Of a stretch of 64,000 bases of DNA, positions 34,761 through 43,667 are shown piece by piece. The stretch spans positions 372,001 through 436,000 of the forward strand of contig NZ_CP102290.1 of NCBI RefSeq assembly GCF_025151995.1, written 5' to 3'. The translations under genes were made by a program, and so were the position numbers. Below the pieces are notes generated by a model. The model did not search any database and was not told the DNA's origin. It saw only the letters and a program-made list of their open reading frames with translations. This DNA comes from Ruminococcus gauvreauii (GTDB taxonomy: Bacteria > Bacillota > Clostridia > Lachnospirales > Lachnospiraceae). Within the stretch, counting starts at the first letter, position 1; the number at the start of each line of letters is the position of its first letter.

Positions 34761-36238
34761 TAAAAGTTCCCCTCCTTCATTACAATCGGTAGTCTGGCAA
34801 TATCGGGCTTTCCGTTTGCATTCAGTGGGATTTTCGGCATTTTTACAATGAATTCCGGAATCATATAGGAAGTCAGGTTTTCCGCAAGTTCTTCCCGCAG
34901 TGAGGATACCTTGCCGCCCTGTTCTGTGAACACTACATAAGCGATCATATAGGAAAGACCGGCTTCGTCGGTGAATGCACGGACGAGTGCTTGCTGTACA
35001 CCTCTACACTGATACAACCTTGCTTCAACCTCGGATACTTCAACACGTTTTCCATAAATCATGACCTGGGTATCTTTCCGATGAAGGAATGCAATATCCC
35101 CGCTTGGAAGAACATAGCCCAAATCTCCGCTCCGGTACAGAACGCCGCCGTTTTCCAGAGGCTCAAAGGCTTTGTTTTCTTCGTCGTGTTTCCCGATATA
35201 GCCCAGGGATACGCCGTCTCCATAGATGCAGATTTCTCCAGTCTCTCCGTTTTTCAGTTCTCTGCCGCTCTGATCTAAAATACGGATTTGTGTGCCTTTT
35301 ACCGCTTTCCCAATGGGATAGGTGCCGTCGGATAAAATGGTTTCGTCATTGCAGCGATAATAAGAGGCACAGACTGTCGTTTCCGATGGGCCATAGGTAT
35401 TATAGACCTCCGCCTGTTCCAGCAAGTGATCGACATACACACCGCGCAGCACATCTCCGCCGCTGATCAACAGCCGAAGTGACACGGGAATTTTATCTAG
35501 ATGATTCATTTCAGCCAACAGATACGGAAAGCCGCTGAGCATAGTAACATGATGCCGCTGTACAAAAGACATCAGGGAATGGATATCTGCCATATCGTCC
35601 TCTGTTGGGATCGCCAGCGCCGCGCCGCTCAGCAGACTCCCAAAAACTTCTTCTACAAAAATATCGAAGGTGCAGACAGAATACTGCAGCATAATATCTC
35701 CGACTGACGGATGAAACTCATGCGCAAAAGCCCGGACATAATGGCATACATTGCGGTTGGTCACACAGACGCCCTTCGGGGTTCCGGTTGTCCCGGAAGT
35801 ATAAAGGATATAGGCGGGCAGGTTCGGATCTTCCGCCGTAGGCTGTGTTGCCGCGGGGATGTCCATCCCGCAAATTTCACACTCGAGGAGCCGAACCGGA
35901 AATCCCTCTAACTTACTTTCATATTCCTTTTCGGTCAGAATAAAATCCACATTCGCCTCTTTCATCATATAATGAATTCTGCCTGTCGGAAATTTCGGTT
36001 CTGCCGGAATGTATTTTGCGCCGCATTTCAGCACAGCCAATATCCCCGTTATCATTTCGGCTTTATGCCCCATGACTATTCCAACGCTTGATACATTCTT
36101 CGGAAAAGTACTGGCCAGAATATCAACCATATCGGATAGCTCCCCGAAAGTAAGCCTCCTGCCATTTTCAATGACAGCGATCTCATTTTTACAGCGTTTT
36201 GCCGTTTTTTCAAAAAGAGAATATATTGTATCAGTCAT
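34760..36238 (-). CDS. Stand-alone amino acid adenylation (NRPS A-domain type) enzyme
   Basis: 492 residues covering a full ANL-superfamily adenylation domain: core A3 YILYTSGTTGTPKGV, A5 NTYGPSETTVCASYY, A7 YRSGDLGYV, A8 hinge RKDTQVMIYGKRVEVSEVE and A10 NANGKPD with the catalytic Lys. No carrier (PCP) or condensation domain is fused, and none is seen nearby. The pocket residues at the GrsA-equivalent positions look like D-I-E-S-I-G-T-V, read by eye. The Asp at position 235 indicates an alpha-amino acid substrate; the acidic third residue could pair with a basic or amine group. ATG 36238 overlaps the esterase stop (ATGA). DltA was considered, but the pocket differs and no dlt genes are present. 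Confidence 0.88.
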   Translation of the reverse strand: MTDTIYSLFEKTAKRCKNEIAVIENGRRLTFGELSDMVDILASTFPKNVSSVGIVMGHKAEMITGILAVLKCGAKYIPAEPKFPTGRIHYMMKEANVDFILTEKEYESKLEGFPVRLLECEICGMDIPAATQPTAEDPNLPAYILYTSGTTGTPKGVCVTNRNVCHYVRAFAHEFHPSVGDIMLQYSVCTFDIFVEEVFGSLLSGAALAIPTEDDMADIHSLMSFVQRHHVTMLSGFPYLLAEMNHLDKIPVSLRLLISGGDVLRGVYVDHLLEQAEVYNTYGPSETTVCASYYRCNDETILSDGTYPIGKAVKGTQIRILDQSGRELKNGETGEICIYGDGVSLGYIGKHDEENKAFEPLENGGVLYRSGDLGYVLPSGDIAFLHRKDTQVMIYGKRVEVSEVEARLYQCRGVQQALVRAFTDEAGLSYMIAYVVFTEQGGKVSSLREELAENLTSYMIPEFIVKMPKIPLNANGKPDIARLPIVMKEGNF

Positions 36239-36957
36239 TTTATTTCCTCCATGCTTGTGCTTGATCGGCTTAAAATCCAAGATATCCCTGCTGCTGTCCG
36301 CCCAGCAGCGTTTCTGTAATGGCCTCCTGGATTCAGATCAAATACCGTGTCAATCCCGGCTTTTTCATACAACCTTTTGAGTGTTTCGGTATTTTCCTGT
36401 ACAGTTTTCAGAATCGGATTTCTGGTGTAGCTTTCCTTGCTGCCCAGAGAAAAGTAGATATGATTTGGGCGAACCTTTGGTTCCTGTTTTCGTACATAGT
36501 CCATCAAGCCGGGATACCAAAGGGAACCGGATACGCTGGCGATCCTCGAAAAAGCCCCCGTATGATACAGCGCGTAAACGGCGAACAATCCGCCGAGAGA
36601 GTATCCGGCAAGTCCCCTCCATATAATTTTACCGGTTGCCGTTTCCTCTGCTTTCGGGACAATCTCACCTGCCAAAAGCTTCAAATACTCAGAAGCGCCA
36701 CCCGTACAGGGAGTATCGAATTTAGAAACAGGGGGGATGTCCCATGGTGCCATATCCCGGTCCCAGGCAAGCCCCCCGACTGTTACAAATGTAAAATCCG
36801 GGCATTGGTTCTGCTGCAAGAGCAAATACACCTTTTCCCCCTCATCGCCAAAGGTATTCAGATACACGATCGGACAATCCGGCGTTTTACTGGGATAAAC
36901 GGTAACTGTTTTGCCCGATATTTCAAATTGCCATTTCTGCATATATTTCTTTTTCAT
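36235..36957 (-). CDS. Alpha/beta-hydrolase esterase (enterochelin esterase/IroE-like)
   Basis: 240 residues. The nucleophile elbow is GYSLGGLFAVYALY (Ser near residue 121) and the catalytic His lies in NPGGHYRNA near the C-terminus, the arrangement of the 'putative esterase' family that includes IroE, BesA and Fes-like siderophore esterases. There is no signal peptide, so it is cytoplasmic. The gene is coupled by a 4-base overlap to the adenylation enzyme, which makes an acyl or peptidyl ester the plausible substrate. A siderophore role is possible, but no iron transporter or Fur site is visible around it. Confidence 0.82.
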   Translation of the reverse strand: MKKKYMQKWQFEISGKTVTVYPSKTPDCPIVYLNTFGDEGEKVYLLLQQNQCPDFTFVTVGGLAWDRDMAPWDIPPVSKFDTPCTGGASEYLKLLAGEIVPKAEETATGKIIWRGLAGYSLGGLFAVYALYHTGAFSRIASVSGSLWYPGLMDYVRKQEPKVRPNHIYFSLGSKESYTRNPILKTVQENTETLKRLYEKAGIDTVFDLNPGGHYRNAAGRTAAGISWILSRSSTSMEEIK

Positions 36958-37004
36958 CGTTCCTCTCCTTGCCGCGTTTTGTATCTAACATTCAAAATTT
37001 TCAA

Positions 37005-38309
37005 TTAACGATATACGATTCCTTTCCTTTCGGAATATTTCCAAAGGACAGCGGCTATGAGCAAACATATCGCTTCCGATACCGCTAAGGTGTACCACAC
37101 AAAACTATTTCCGAACAGCATAGGAAGGAGCAGGATGCATGCAGAATTAATTAAAATGCTTCTGCAAACATTCAGAGTAATTGCATAATTCGTCCGTTTC
37201 GTCGAAAATAAATAGGAGGCCAATACCGCGCTAATCGCGGCAAAGACAAAGTTCAGGCAATACTTAGGCAAAATGTTGGATACCACCTCGATTGCCGCCG
37301 GATTTGCACCAAAAAGGAGAGAGACCGGCTTTCCAATTAGGAAAGTGGCGGCGAAGATAACCAACCCGCCAATGGCGCTCATGGCAATTCCGCTTCTCAA
37401 AAAATAGCGCAGACTTTTTTCATCTTTTGCACCATAGCTCGATCCGAAAAGCGGTTGTAAGCCTGTCGATAATCCATACATCATCGCCGCAAACAGCGCG
37501 CCGGCATAGGCCGCTACGGAATACGCATTGACATAAACATCGCCCATCCGGATCAATACGGAGTTCATACAAACCGTTGTGATGGGAGCGGCAAATTGCG
37601 ACACCATTTCCGGAAAGCCACGCAGCATAATTTTTCGATACAACGCAAAATGAACTTGGAATTTTTTGAAACGCAGCTTTCCTTTTTTGCCAAAATAATG
37701 CGTCAGTAAAACAAGAACGGCGATTGTCTGGGCGATACCTGTCGCAATAGCGGCTCCGCCAACGCCTTTTTGTAAGGGGAATACAAACAGCCAGTCTGCA
37801 AAAATATTTACGGCGGTGCAGACGATAGCGGCAATGGTCGAGATTTTAGGATTGCCGTCATTTCTGCAAAAGCTCGAAAGGCAAAGATTCAGCCCCGCAG
37901 GAATCAGAAATAGGGAATAGTTGCGAATGTATTCGGACACCATGCCGTGATACGTGGCATTTGCCCCGAGCAAATTCGCAATTTTGTCTGAAAATCCTAT
38001 TCCAACAATGGAGAAGATGGCAAAGACGATAAGGTTCGCTGTTATGGAGTGCATAAAAGCTTGATTTGCGCCCGATTCATCTCCACGTCCAAAACGAATC
38101 GCCGCAACCGCTACACCGCCCACGGCAAATAAAGCAGACAGAGCGCCGGCCAGCATAACAAAGGGCATGGCCATATTGATTGCTCCCAGTGCGTCTGTTC
38201 CAACGCCGTTTCCCACAAACATTCCGTCTACGATTGTCAGGATAAAAAACGCAATATTGCTGACAATAGCCGGAATAATATATTTTTTTAATTGCTTTCT
38301 CTGATTCAT
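37005..38309 (-). CDS. MATE family efflux transporter
   Basis: 434 residues, twelve membrane helices in two six-helix halves. The first half includes SNIAFFILTIVDGMFVGNGVG and the family's conserved GALGAINMAMP, and the second half EMVSQFAAPITTVCMNS. MATE proteins export cationic drugs or natural products against Na+ or H+. ATG 38309 has GGAGG seven bases upstream; an earlier in-frame ATG at 38357 lacks a binding site. It sits between the CorA-like gene and the esterase in the same operon, adding a secondary pump to the ABC exporter. Confidence 0.9.
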   Translation of the reverse strand: MNQRKQLKKYIIPAIVSNIAFFILTIVDGMFVGNGVGTDALGAINMAMPFVMLAGALSALFAVGGVAVAAIRFGRGDESGANQAFMHSITANLIVFAIFSIVGIGFSDKIANLLGANATYHGMVSEYIRNYSLFLIPAGLNLCLSSFCRNDGNPKISTIAAIVCTAVNIFADWLFVFPLQKGVGGAAIATGIAQTIAVLVLLTHYFGKKGKLRFKKFQVHFALYRKIMLRGFPEMVSQFAAPITTVCMNSVLIRMGDVYVNAYSVAAYAGALFAAMMYGLSTGLQPLFGSSYGAKDEKSLRYFLRSGIAMSAIGGLVIFAATFLIGKPVSLLFGANPAAIEVVSNILPKYCLNFVFAAISAVLASYLFSTKRTNYAITLNVCRSILINSACILLLPMLFGNSFVWYTLAVSEAICLLIAAVLWKYSERKGIVYR

Positions 38310-38372
38310 TCCTTTTCCTCCAATCATGTTGCAATTCTGTAAGAAATCCATTTGCACCTTTCTTCATAACAT

Positions 38373-39299
38373 TTAAGAAAGATTTTGTTTATAGAAGCAT
38401 TTTTTTAAGAGCAGAAAAATGATAGATGAAATTCCCAGCGTAACCCCCAGCACGAGAAAAAAGCCAAACGGACGAAGAAGTTCAAGCCGGTTGATAAAAT
38501 TTATCCCATATATTCCAGACAGGACAATCATGGGCGTGGCAAAAAAACTGAAAACGGTTAATTTATAGAAGGCATGAAAGCTCTTTGTGCTGACCGTACT
38601 GCGATATAGTTCCATCAAGTGTGCCGATAGTTCCGTGAGGTGGTCCGCTATCTCGCTTAATAGGCCGATCTTGGCGCAAATATTGGGAAGTATTCGCATT
38701 TCCTTTTCGGGGATGAGATTATTGCTGTTTCGCTTCAGGGCCTCGCGGGATAAAAGCAATTGACGCGTATACTTTTTAAGCGTTAGACACATTTCTCTCT
38801 CATGGATAATCTCACCGATCCGATACTCCCGCCCGCCGGTAATAAGCTGAGATCGCATATAATACAAGTGAGCTTCATATTCGCGCAACTGCCCGGACAT
38901 TTCATAAAAAATCAATTCCATAAAAGTCATATACATTGTGGTTGTACTGCCAGAGACAAACTCTTCCACGAACTCACTTTTGGCCATTCGATGCAGACTT
39001 TGACTGTTAATCACGATGACCAGCAGCTTTTCCATGAGGATCAGAGAAATTTTTTCAAAATCCATATTCATCTGATTCCCATCCAGAAAAACAAAAGAAA
39101 AGGAATCATATCCGTCTCCGGAGTTAAAAATGACAGGAAACTCGTCACTATCTGCCAACACCTTTTCAAGGGGAAAGCCAATATACCGCTCAACTTTTAT
39201 TAGATTCTTACGGTCTACTATGATCAGATTTTCTTCATTTCTGTCAATTGTTGACAGGTCTAAATCCGGCTCACATACAAAGTTATTCACATTCATCAT
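38373..39299 (-). CDS. CorA-like divalent cation transporter with GIN in place of GMN
   Basis: 308 residues. A long cytoplasmic domain (about 240 residues, mostly helical) precedes two C-terminal membrane helices, as in CorA. The selectivity signature at the end of TM1, YGMN in Mg2+ transporters, reads SGIYGINFINR, so Met is replaced by Ile. In several characterised CorA proteins the GMN motif is essential, so transport of Mg2+ is doubtful and the protein may be an efflux or regulatory paralogue. AAAGGAG lies six bases before the ATG. It is encoded between the ABC exporter and the MATE gene. Confidence 0.82.
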   Translation of the reverse strand: MMNVNNFVCEPDLDLSTIDRNEENLIIVDRKNLIKVERYIGFPLEKVLADSDEFPVIFNSGDGYDSFSFVFLDGNQMNMDFEKISLILMEKLLVIVINSQSLHRMAKSEFVEEFVSGSTTTMYMTFMELIFYEMSGQLREYEAHLYYMRSQLITGGREYRIGEIIHEREMCLTLKKYTRQLLLSREALKRNSNNLIPEKEMRILPNICAKIGLLSEIADHLTELSAHLMELYRSTVSTKSFHAFYKLTVFSFFATPMIVLSGIYGINFINRLELLRPFGFFLVLGVTLGISSIIFLLLKKCFYKQNLS

Positions 39300-39332
39300 T
39301 AGAAACTCCTTTCTTGCATACCCAACTTTCGC

Positions 39333-41168
39333 CTAAGCCACCTCGAACTGACTATTATAAAGTTCGGCATAAAACCCGCCCTTTTCCATCAACTCCGTAT
39401 GGCTGCCGCTTTCAATAATATCGCCGTCCTTCAGCACCAGAATCACATCCGCATTCTTAATCGTGGAAAGCCGGTGTGCAATGACAAACGATGTGCGCCC
39501 CTGCATCAGCTTGTCCATGGCATTTTGAATCAGCAGCTCTGTTCTGGTATCAATCGAACTTGTGGCCTCATCTAAGATCAGCATAGGCGCATCGTCGATC
39601 ATGGCTCGTGCAATGGTGATCTGCTGCCTCTGGCCGGCAGATAGATTGACTTTATCATTGATTACCGTATCGTACCCATTGGGGAGCGTTCGGATAAAAT
39701 GGTGCAGGCCAACCGCCTTGCACGCCTGCTTCAACATTTCATCCGATACATCCTGCTTGTTGTAAACGATGTTTTCCCGAATCGTTCCCTCAAACAGCCA
39801 GGTGTCCTGAAGCACCATACAGAAGAGGGAATGGACCTGCTCCCTTGTCATCCGGCTTGTAGGAACGCCGTCAATCAAAATTTCACCGTCATTAATTTCA
39901 TGAAAGCGCATCAGCAGATTGACCAGCGTCGTTTTGCCCGCGCCGGTAGGGCCTACGATGGCAATTTTTTGTCCGGGTTTGGCTACCGCGGAGAAGTTAT
40001 GGATAATGGTCTTGCCGGTGCCTTCGTATCCAAATTTTACATTTTTGAATTCCACATGACCGGTTACAGGAGGAAGCTGTATCCGCTTCTCTTTTTCCTC
40101 CGGCATTTCCTCCGCATCTAAAAACTCAAATACGCGTTCCCCTGCGGCAACCGCTATCTGTAGCCCCTGCGCCTGCTGGGCTATTTGGGTAATGGGCTGG
40201 GTAAAATAGCGGATATAGGCCAAAAACGCGACGATTACCCCGAAGGAGATGGTTCCGTTCAGCGCCAAGGCAGCACCCACAACCATGACGGCCACATAAC
40301 CGATATTATCCACAAAGGTCATAATGGGCATCATCAGGCTGGAAAGAAACTGCGCCATAAAACTGCTTTTTTTCAGTTCCTTATTCAGGCTTTTAAAGGG
40401 CTCATACATTTGCTGCTCGCCGTTATAGGCTTTTACGACCGTGTGCCCGGTATAGGTTTCTTCAATGTGCCCGTTAATCTGCCCCAGATACTTATGCTGG
40501 TTTTCAAAATGCTTTTGCGATTTGCTCATAATAAGCAGCATGAACACAAAGCCGATGACAACCGAGGCGATGGCCGTAACGGTCATCATCCAGTTTGTAA
40601 GGAACATCATAATCAAAGAACCGGCCAGCATGGTAAGAGAGGTCACAATCGTTGTGACGCTGTTATTCAAATTCTGTCCGAGAGAATCCACATCATTGGT
40701 AATCCGGGATAAAATATCGCCTGTGGTATTTTTGTGATAAAACCACATGGGAAGCCGGTTTATTTTTTGGCTGATGTCGGTTCGCATTTTTTGGGATATT
40801 CTTTGCGTAACCGTTGCCATAATCCAGCCCTGGAGGGTATTCAAAAGGGCGCTTATTACATAGAGCCCAACCAGAAGCAAGCCTATTTTAACAACGCCGG
40901 GCATATCGATGCTCGCCCCGATACCCTTTGTAATCAGATTAGTCAGGTCTTTTAACTTTTCAGGGCCTACAAGGGCAATTACGGTTCCCGCCATGGCGGC
41001 AATCACCGCTACGGCGATACCGGCCAAATATTTTTTTGAGTAAGAAAACAGCATTCTCACCGTTCTTTTCGCATTTTTAGCCTTTTGGGCGGTTCCGCCC
41101 ATCTCGGAAAAATCAGAGGTCTCCACCGTTTCAGCATGTTGGCTTTTGTTATATTTTTCACTGCTCAT
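39333..41168 (-). CDS. Heterodimeric ABC exporter subunit, consensus-Walker B half
   Basis: 611 residues. A charged cytoplasmic leader of about 40 residues precedes six membrane helices and an ATPase with Walker A GPTGAGKTT, signature NLSAGQRQQIT (SAGQ instead of SGGQ) and Walker B LILDEATSSID with catalytic Glu. The altered signature with intact Glu is the complement of the partner gene. ATG 41168 has GGAGG nine bases upstream and overlaps the partner's stop by 11 bases. It corresponds, gene for gene, to the 616-residue subunit at 4077-5927, so the two loci are paralogous exporters. Confidence 0.92.
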   Translation of the reverse strand: MSSEKYNKSQHAETVETSDFSEMGGTAQKAKNAKRTVRMLFSYSKKYLAGIAVAVIAAMAGTVIALVGPEKLKDLTNLITKGIGASIDMPGVVKIGLLLVGLYVISALLNTLQGWIMATVTQRISQKMRTDISQKINRLPMWFYHKNTTGDILSRITNDVDSLGQNLNNSVTTIVTSLTMLAGSLIMMFLTNWMMTVTAIASVVIGFVFMLLIMSKSQKHFENQHKYLGQINGHIEETYTGHTVVKAYNGEQQMYEPFKSLNKELKKSSFMAQFLSSLMMPIMTFVDNIGYVAVMVVGAALALNGTISFGVIVAFLAYIRYFTQPITQIAQQAQGLQIAVAAGERVFEFLDAEEMPEEKEKRIQLPPVTGHVEFKNVKFGYEGTGKTIIHNFSAVAKPGQKIAIVGPTGAGKTTLVNLLMRFHEINDGEILIDGVPTSRMTREQVHSLFCMVLQDTWLFEGTIRENIVYNKQDVSDEMLKQACKAVGLHHFIRTLPNGYDTVINDKVNLSAGQRQQITIARAMIDDAPMLILDEATSSIDTRTELLIQNAMDKLMQGRTSFVIAHRLSTIKNADVILVLKDGDIIESGSHTELMEKGGFYAELYNSQFEVA

Positions 41169-42924
41169 TTTCCAGTTCCTCCTTTGAAAGCTGCGAATAG
41201 GCAATTTCCCGGTACACATCGCAGGTTTTCATCAATTCGCGATGAGTGCCCGCCCCGGCAATTCTGCCTTCCTCCAGGACGATGATTCGGTCGGCGTCTT
41301 TAATGGTGCCGATTCGCTGCGCCACAATAATGACGGTGGTGTCAGCCGCCCGCTGCCGCAGTTCATTTCGAAGCAGCCTGTCGGTTTTATAGTCAAGGGC
41401 GGAAAAGCTGTCGTCAAAAATCAGGATTTCCGGTTCTCTCGCAATGGCCCTTGCAATGGAGAGCCGTTGCTTTTGTCCGCCGGAAAGATTGGAGCCTCCG
41501 GGCGCTACATAGCTTTCATAGGAAGCCTCCATCCCCTCCACAAAGTCTGTGCTTTGCGCTGTGGAAATAGCGGAAACCACTGCCTCCTTGCTTACCCCTC
41601 CAGCTCCGTTTGAGCCAAAGGACACATTGGAGGCGACGCTTCCCTGAAAAAGAATCGCTTTTTGAGAAACATATCCAATCTTATTGCGCAAGGCAGCCTG
41701 CTTGAATTCCTTGACATTGACGCCATCCACATAGACCTCGCCCTCCGTGGCGTCGTAAAACCGTGGAATCAAATTGATTACGGTGCTTTTACCGCAGCCG
41801 GTTGCTCCGATAAAGGCCACGGTTTCTCCTTTACTTGCCCGAAAGCTGATGTCCTCAAGTACATAATCCTCCGCATCCGGGTATTTAAAGCTGACATGCT
41901 GAAACTCCACCTCGCCGGGCGCAGCCGTATGCAGGCTGTCAATGGTGCCGTCCCGGATGGCCGGATCTGTTTCCAAAACCTCGCAGATACGGTTTGCGGA
42001 TACGCTGGCCCGGGGAATCAGAATCAAAACCATCGCCAGCATCATAAACGCCATAAGCAGTTGAATCGCATAGGAGGAGAACACCATCATGTCGGAAAAA
42101 ACAGTAAGTCTTGACATGAGCGCCGCTCCGGAAATCAAAACAGCGCCGATCCAGTAAACAGATAAAGTCAGGCCATTCATAATCAGTTCGATAGAAGGCA
42201 TCAGCGCAGCCATTAAGCGGTTGGAAAACAGATTGGTGCGGGTGAAGGCATCATTGGCCTTTGCAAATTTATCCTCCTGATACGCCTCCGCGTTATAGGC
42301 GCGGACAACCCGGATTCCGGTCAGGTTCTCTCTGGAAACGCGGCTCAAATCATCGGTCTGCTGTTGGAGCTTTTTGAATTTCGGAATCGCAAGGGCAATC
42401 ATGACGACGGATACAAGAATCAGCGCCCCTACGGCAACACCGGCCGCCATGGACCACTGCCAGCTTTTTCCCATAATTTTCACAATGGCCCATACCGCCA
42501 AAATCGGAGATTTAATCAATATTTGCAGGCTGATCACAATGAGCATCTGAACCTGCGTAATATCGTTTGTGGTTCTTGTAATGAGGCTGGGAATAGAAAA
42601 ATTGTTGATTTCCTGCATGGTGAACGACTGAACCGTTTGAAATAAATTCGTCCGCAGCCGGGCAGAAAGATTGGTAGCGATGCGCACCGCAAGCCCGGAA
42701 ATGATAATGGAAACCACAACGCTCCCTAATGTGATGAGCAGCATTCTGCCGCCGGCGAGTAAAATTTCATTCATCCCACTGCCGGATGTCTGGATAATTT
42801 CCGTGATTTTCCCCATGTATTCCGGTAAGGTCAATTCAAGCCATACCTGCAGCACAATCAGTCCAATGCTTAGGGCGGCAAGCATCAACTCCCTGACTGT
42901 CAGGTTTTTCAGTATTTTAATCAA
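41158..42924 (-). CDS. Heterodimeric ABC exporter subunit, degenerate-Walker B half
   Basis: 588 residues, standard half-exporter length, without the outer insertion of its counterpart at 5927-8077. Walker A is GATGCGKST, the signature is NLSGGQKQRLS and Walker B is EILIFDDSFSALD with Asp for the catalytic Glu. The start is TTG 42924, seven bases after GGAGG; no ATG competes. It follows the KTR gene by 50 bases in the operon. It pumps an unknown compound together with the 611-residue subunit, presumably the ligand sensed by the MarR protein. Confidence 0.92.
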   Translation of the reverse strand: MIKILKNLTVRELMLAALSIGLIVLQVWLELTLPEYMGKITEIIQTSGSGMNEILLAGGRMLLITLGSVVVSIIISGLAVRIATNLSARLRTNLFQTVQSFTMQEINNFSIPSLITRTTNDITQVQMLIVISLQILIKSPILAVWAIVKIMGKSWQWSMAAGVAVGALILVSVVMIALAIPKFKKLQQQTDDLSRVSRENLTGIRVVRAYNAEAYQEDKFAKANDAFTRTNLFSNRLMAALMPSIELIMNGLTLSVYWIGAVLISGAALMSRLTVFSDMMVFSSYAIQLLMAFMMLAMVLILIPRASVSANRICEVLETDPAIRDGTIDSLHTAAPGEVEFQHVSFKYPDAEDYVLEDISFRASKGETVAFIGATGCGKSTVINLIPRFYDATEGEVYVDGVNVKEFKQAALRNKIGYVSQKAILFQGSVASNVSFGSNGAGGVSKEAVVSAISTAQSTDFVEGMEASYESYVAPGGSNLSGGQKQRLSIARAIAREPEILIFDDSFSALDYKTDRLLRNELRQRAADTTVIIVAQRIGTIKDADRIIVLEEGRIAGAGTHRELMKTCDVYREIAYSQLSKEELENEQ

Positions 42925-42974
42925 GTTGATTCCTCCAATCTAAAAAGAAAGAGCCAATAAAATGTTTTCACATT

Positions 42975-43163
42975 TCATTGGCTCTGCGTCTTGGCGTCTG
43001 GCTCTGTAACAATCTTCAATTTTAAGTTTATAAAGTCAATTAACGTTTCCTGCTTACATTTGGGACAAAACAGCGGGAAGTTTTTCAGCACCGTATCATC
43101 CCTTGCCTTTATTCTGGTTTTGCTGTTACAAACAGGGCATAGAATCCAATTCTCCCGGTTCAA
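42975..43163 (-). CDS. Cysteine-rich KTR domain protein
   Basis: 62 residues: a CPVCNSKTRIKARDDT half and a CPKCKQETLI half forming a four-cysteine zinc-ribbon, with the Lys-Thr-Arg that names the family. Small KTR proteins are common cargo of conjugative elements in Firmicutes and have no established function. The start overlaps the MarR stop by ATGA, so regulator and ribbon are made together. That arrangement suggests it acts with the regulator, or binds nucleic acid. Confidence 0.85.
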   Translation of the reverse strand: MNRENWILCPVCNSKTRIKARDDTVLKNFPLFCPKCKQETLIDFINLKLKIVTEPDAKTQSQ

Positions 43164-43648
43164 AGAATATCGCCCGCCCTTTCATATGTATTCATCATAT
43201 CCGACAACGTTTCAACCCCGCAGCGAAAGCTCTCCTCATACGCCTCGAAAAAAGCCATCAGTGCTTTTCGCTGTTCCGGCGTTGTGTTTTCCAGCGCGTC
43301 ATTTTCAACTTTCCATAGCAGTCCGATCACTTTCTCCGCGTAAAGTTTTCCGCTCTCGCTTAATTTCACCTGCTTATTTCTCCGATCTTCTCTCATTTCC
43401 ACCAATTCCACATATCCCTGTTCCCAAAAGGATTTGATAATCATATTTACACTTTGCTTGTTGTACTGAATCTGCTGGCAAATGTACTTTTGCGTGCAGC
43501 CTTCCGCGTGATCGTAAATGATACTTAATACATTCAAAGACATCAGCGTTAGGCCCGCAGCTTTTGCATATTCCTCTGATAATCGTTCAATAGACTTCCA
43601 CTTTTTTGAAAACAGCTCGGAGTACTCTTTTATACTTTTTTCTTTCAT
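43160..43648 (-). CDS. MarR family transcriptional regulator of the acquired operon
   Basis: 162 residues. The winged helix region is CTQKYICQQIQYNKQSVNMI followed by KSFWEQGYV, with the wing EMREDRRNKQVKLSE bearing the DxRxxx signature. It is the first gene of the operon. A consensus promoter and a 31-bp dyad lie directly upstream. It probably represses the whole run to 33560 until a ligand of the exporters binds. The start ATG has only a weak AAGGGC-like binding site, which would keep repressor levels low. Confidence 0.92.
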   Translation of the reverse strand: MKEKSIKEYSELFSKKWKSIERLSEEYAKAAGLTLMSLNVLSIIYDHAEGCTQKYICQQIQYNKQSVNMIIKSFWEQGYVELVEMREDRRNKQVKLSESGKLYAEKVIGLLWKVENDALENTTPEQRKALMAFFEAYEESFRCGVETLSDMMNTYERAGDIL

Positions 43649-43667
43649 TTTGCTTGCCCTTCCATTT

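Noticed and set aside
34760..36238. Adenylation enzyme as DltA (D-alanine activation)
   Set aside because: The length fits, but the pocket residues differ and no dltB, dltC or dltD genes are present.
34293..38309. A conventional NRPS or siderophore biosynthetic cluster
   Set aside because: No condensation, carrier or thioesterase module, no iron transporter and no Fur-like box were found; only a single adenylation unit is present.
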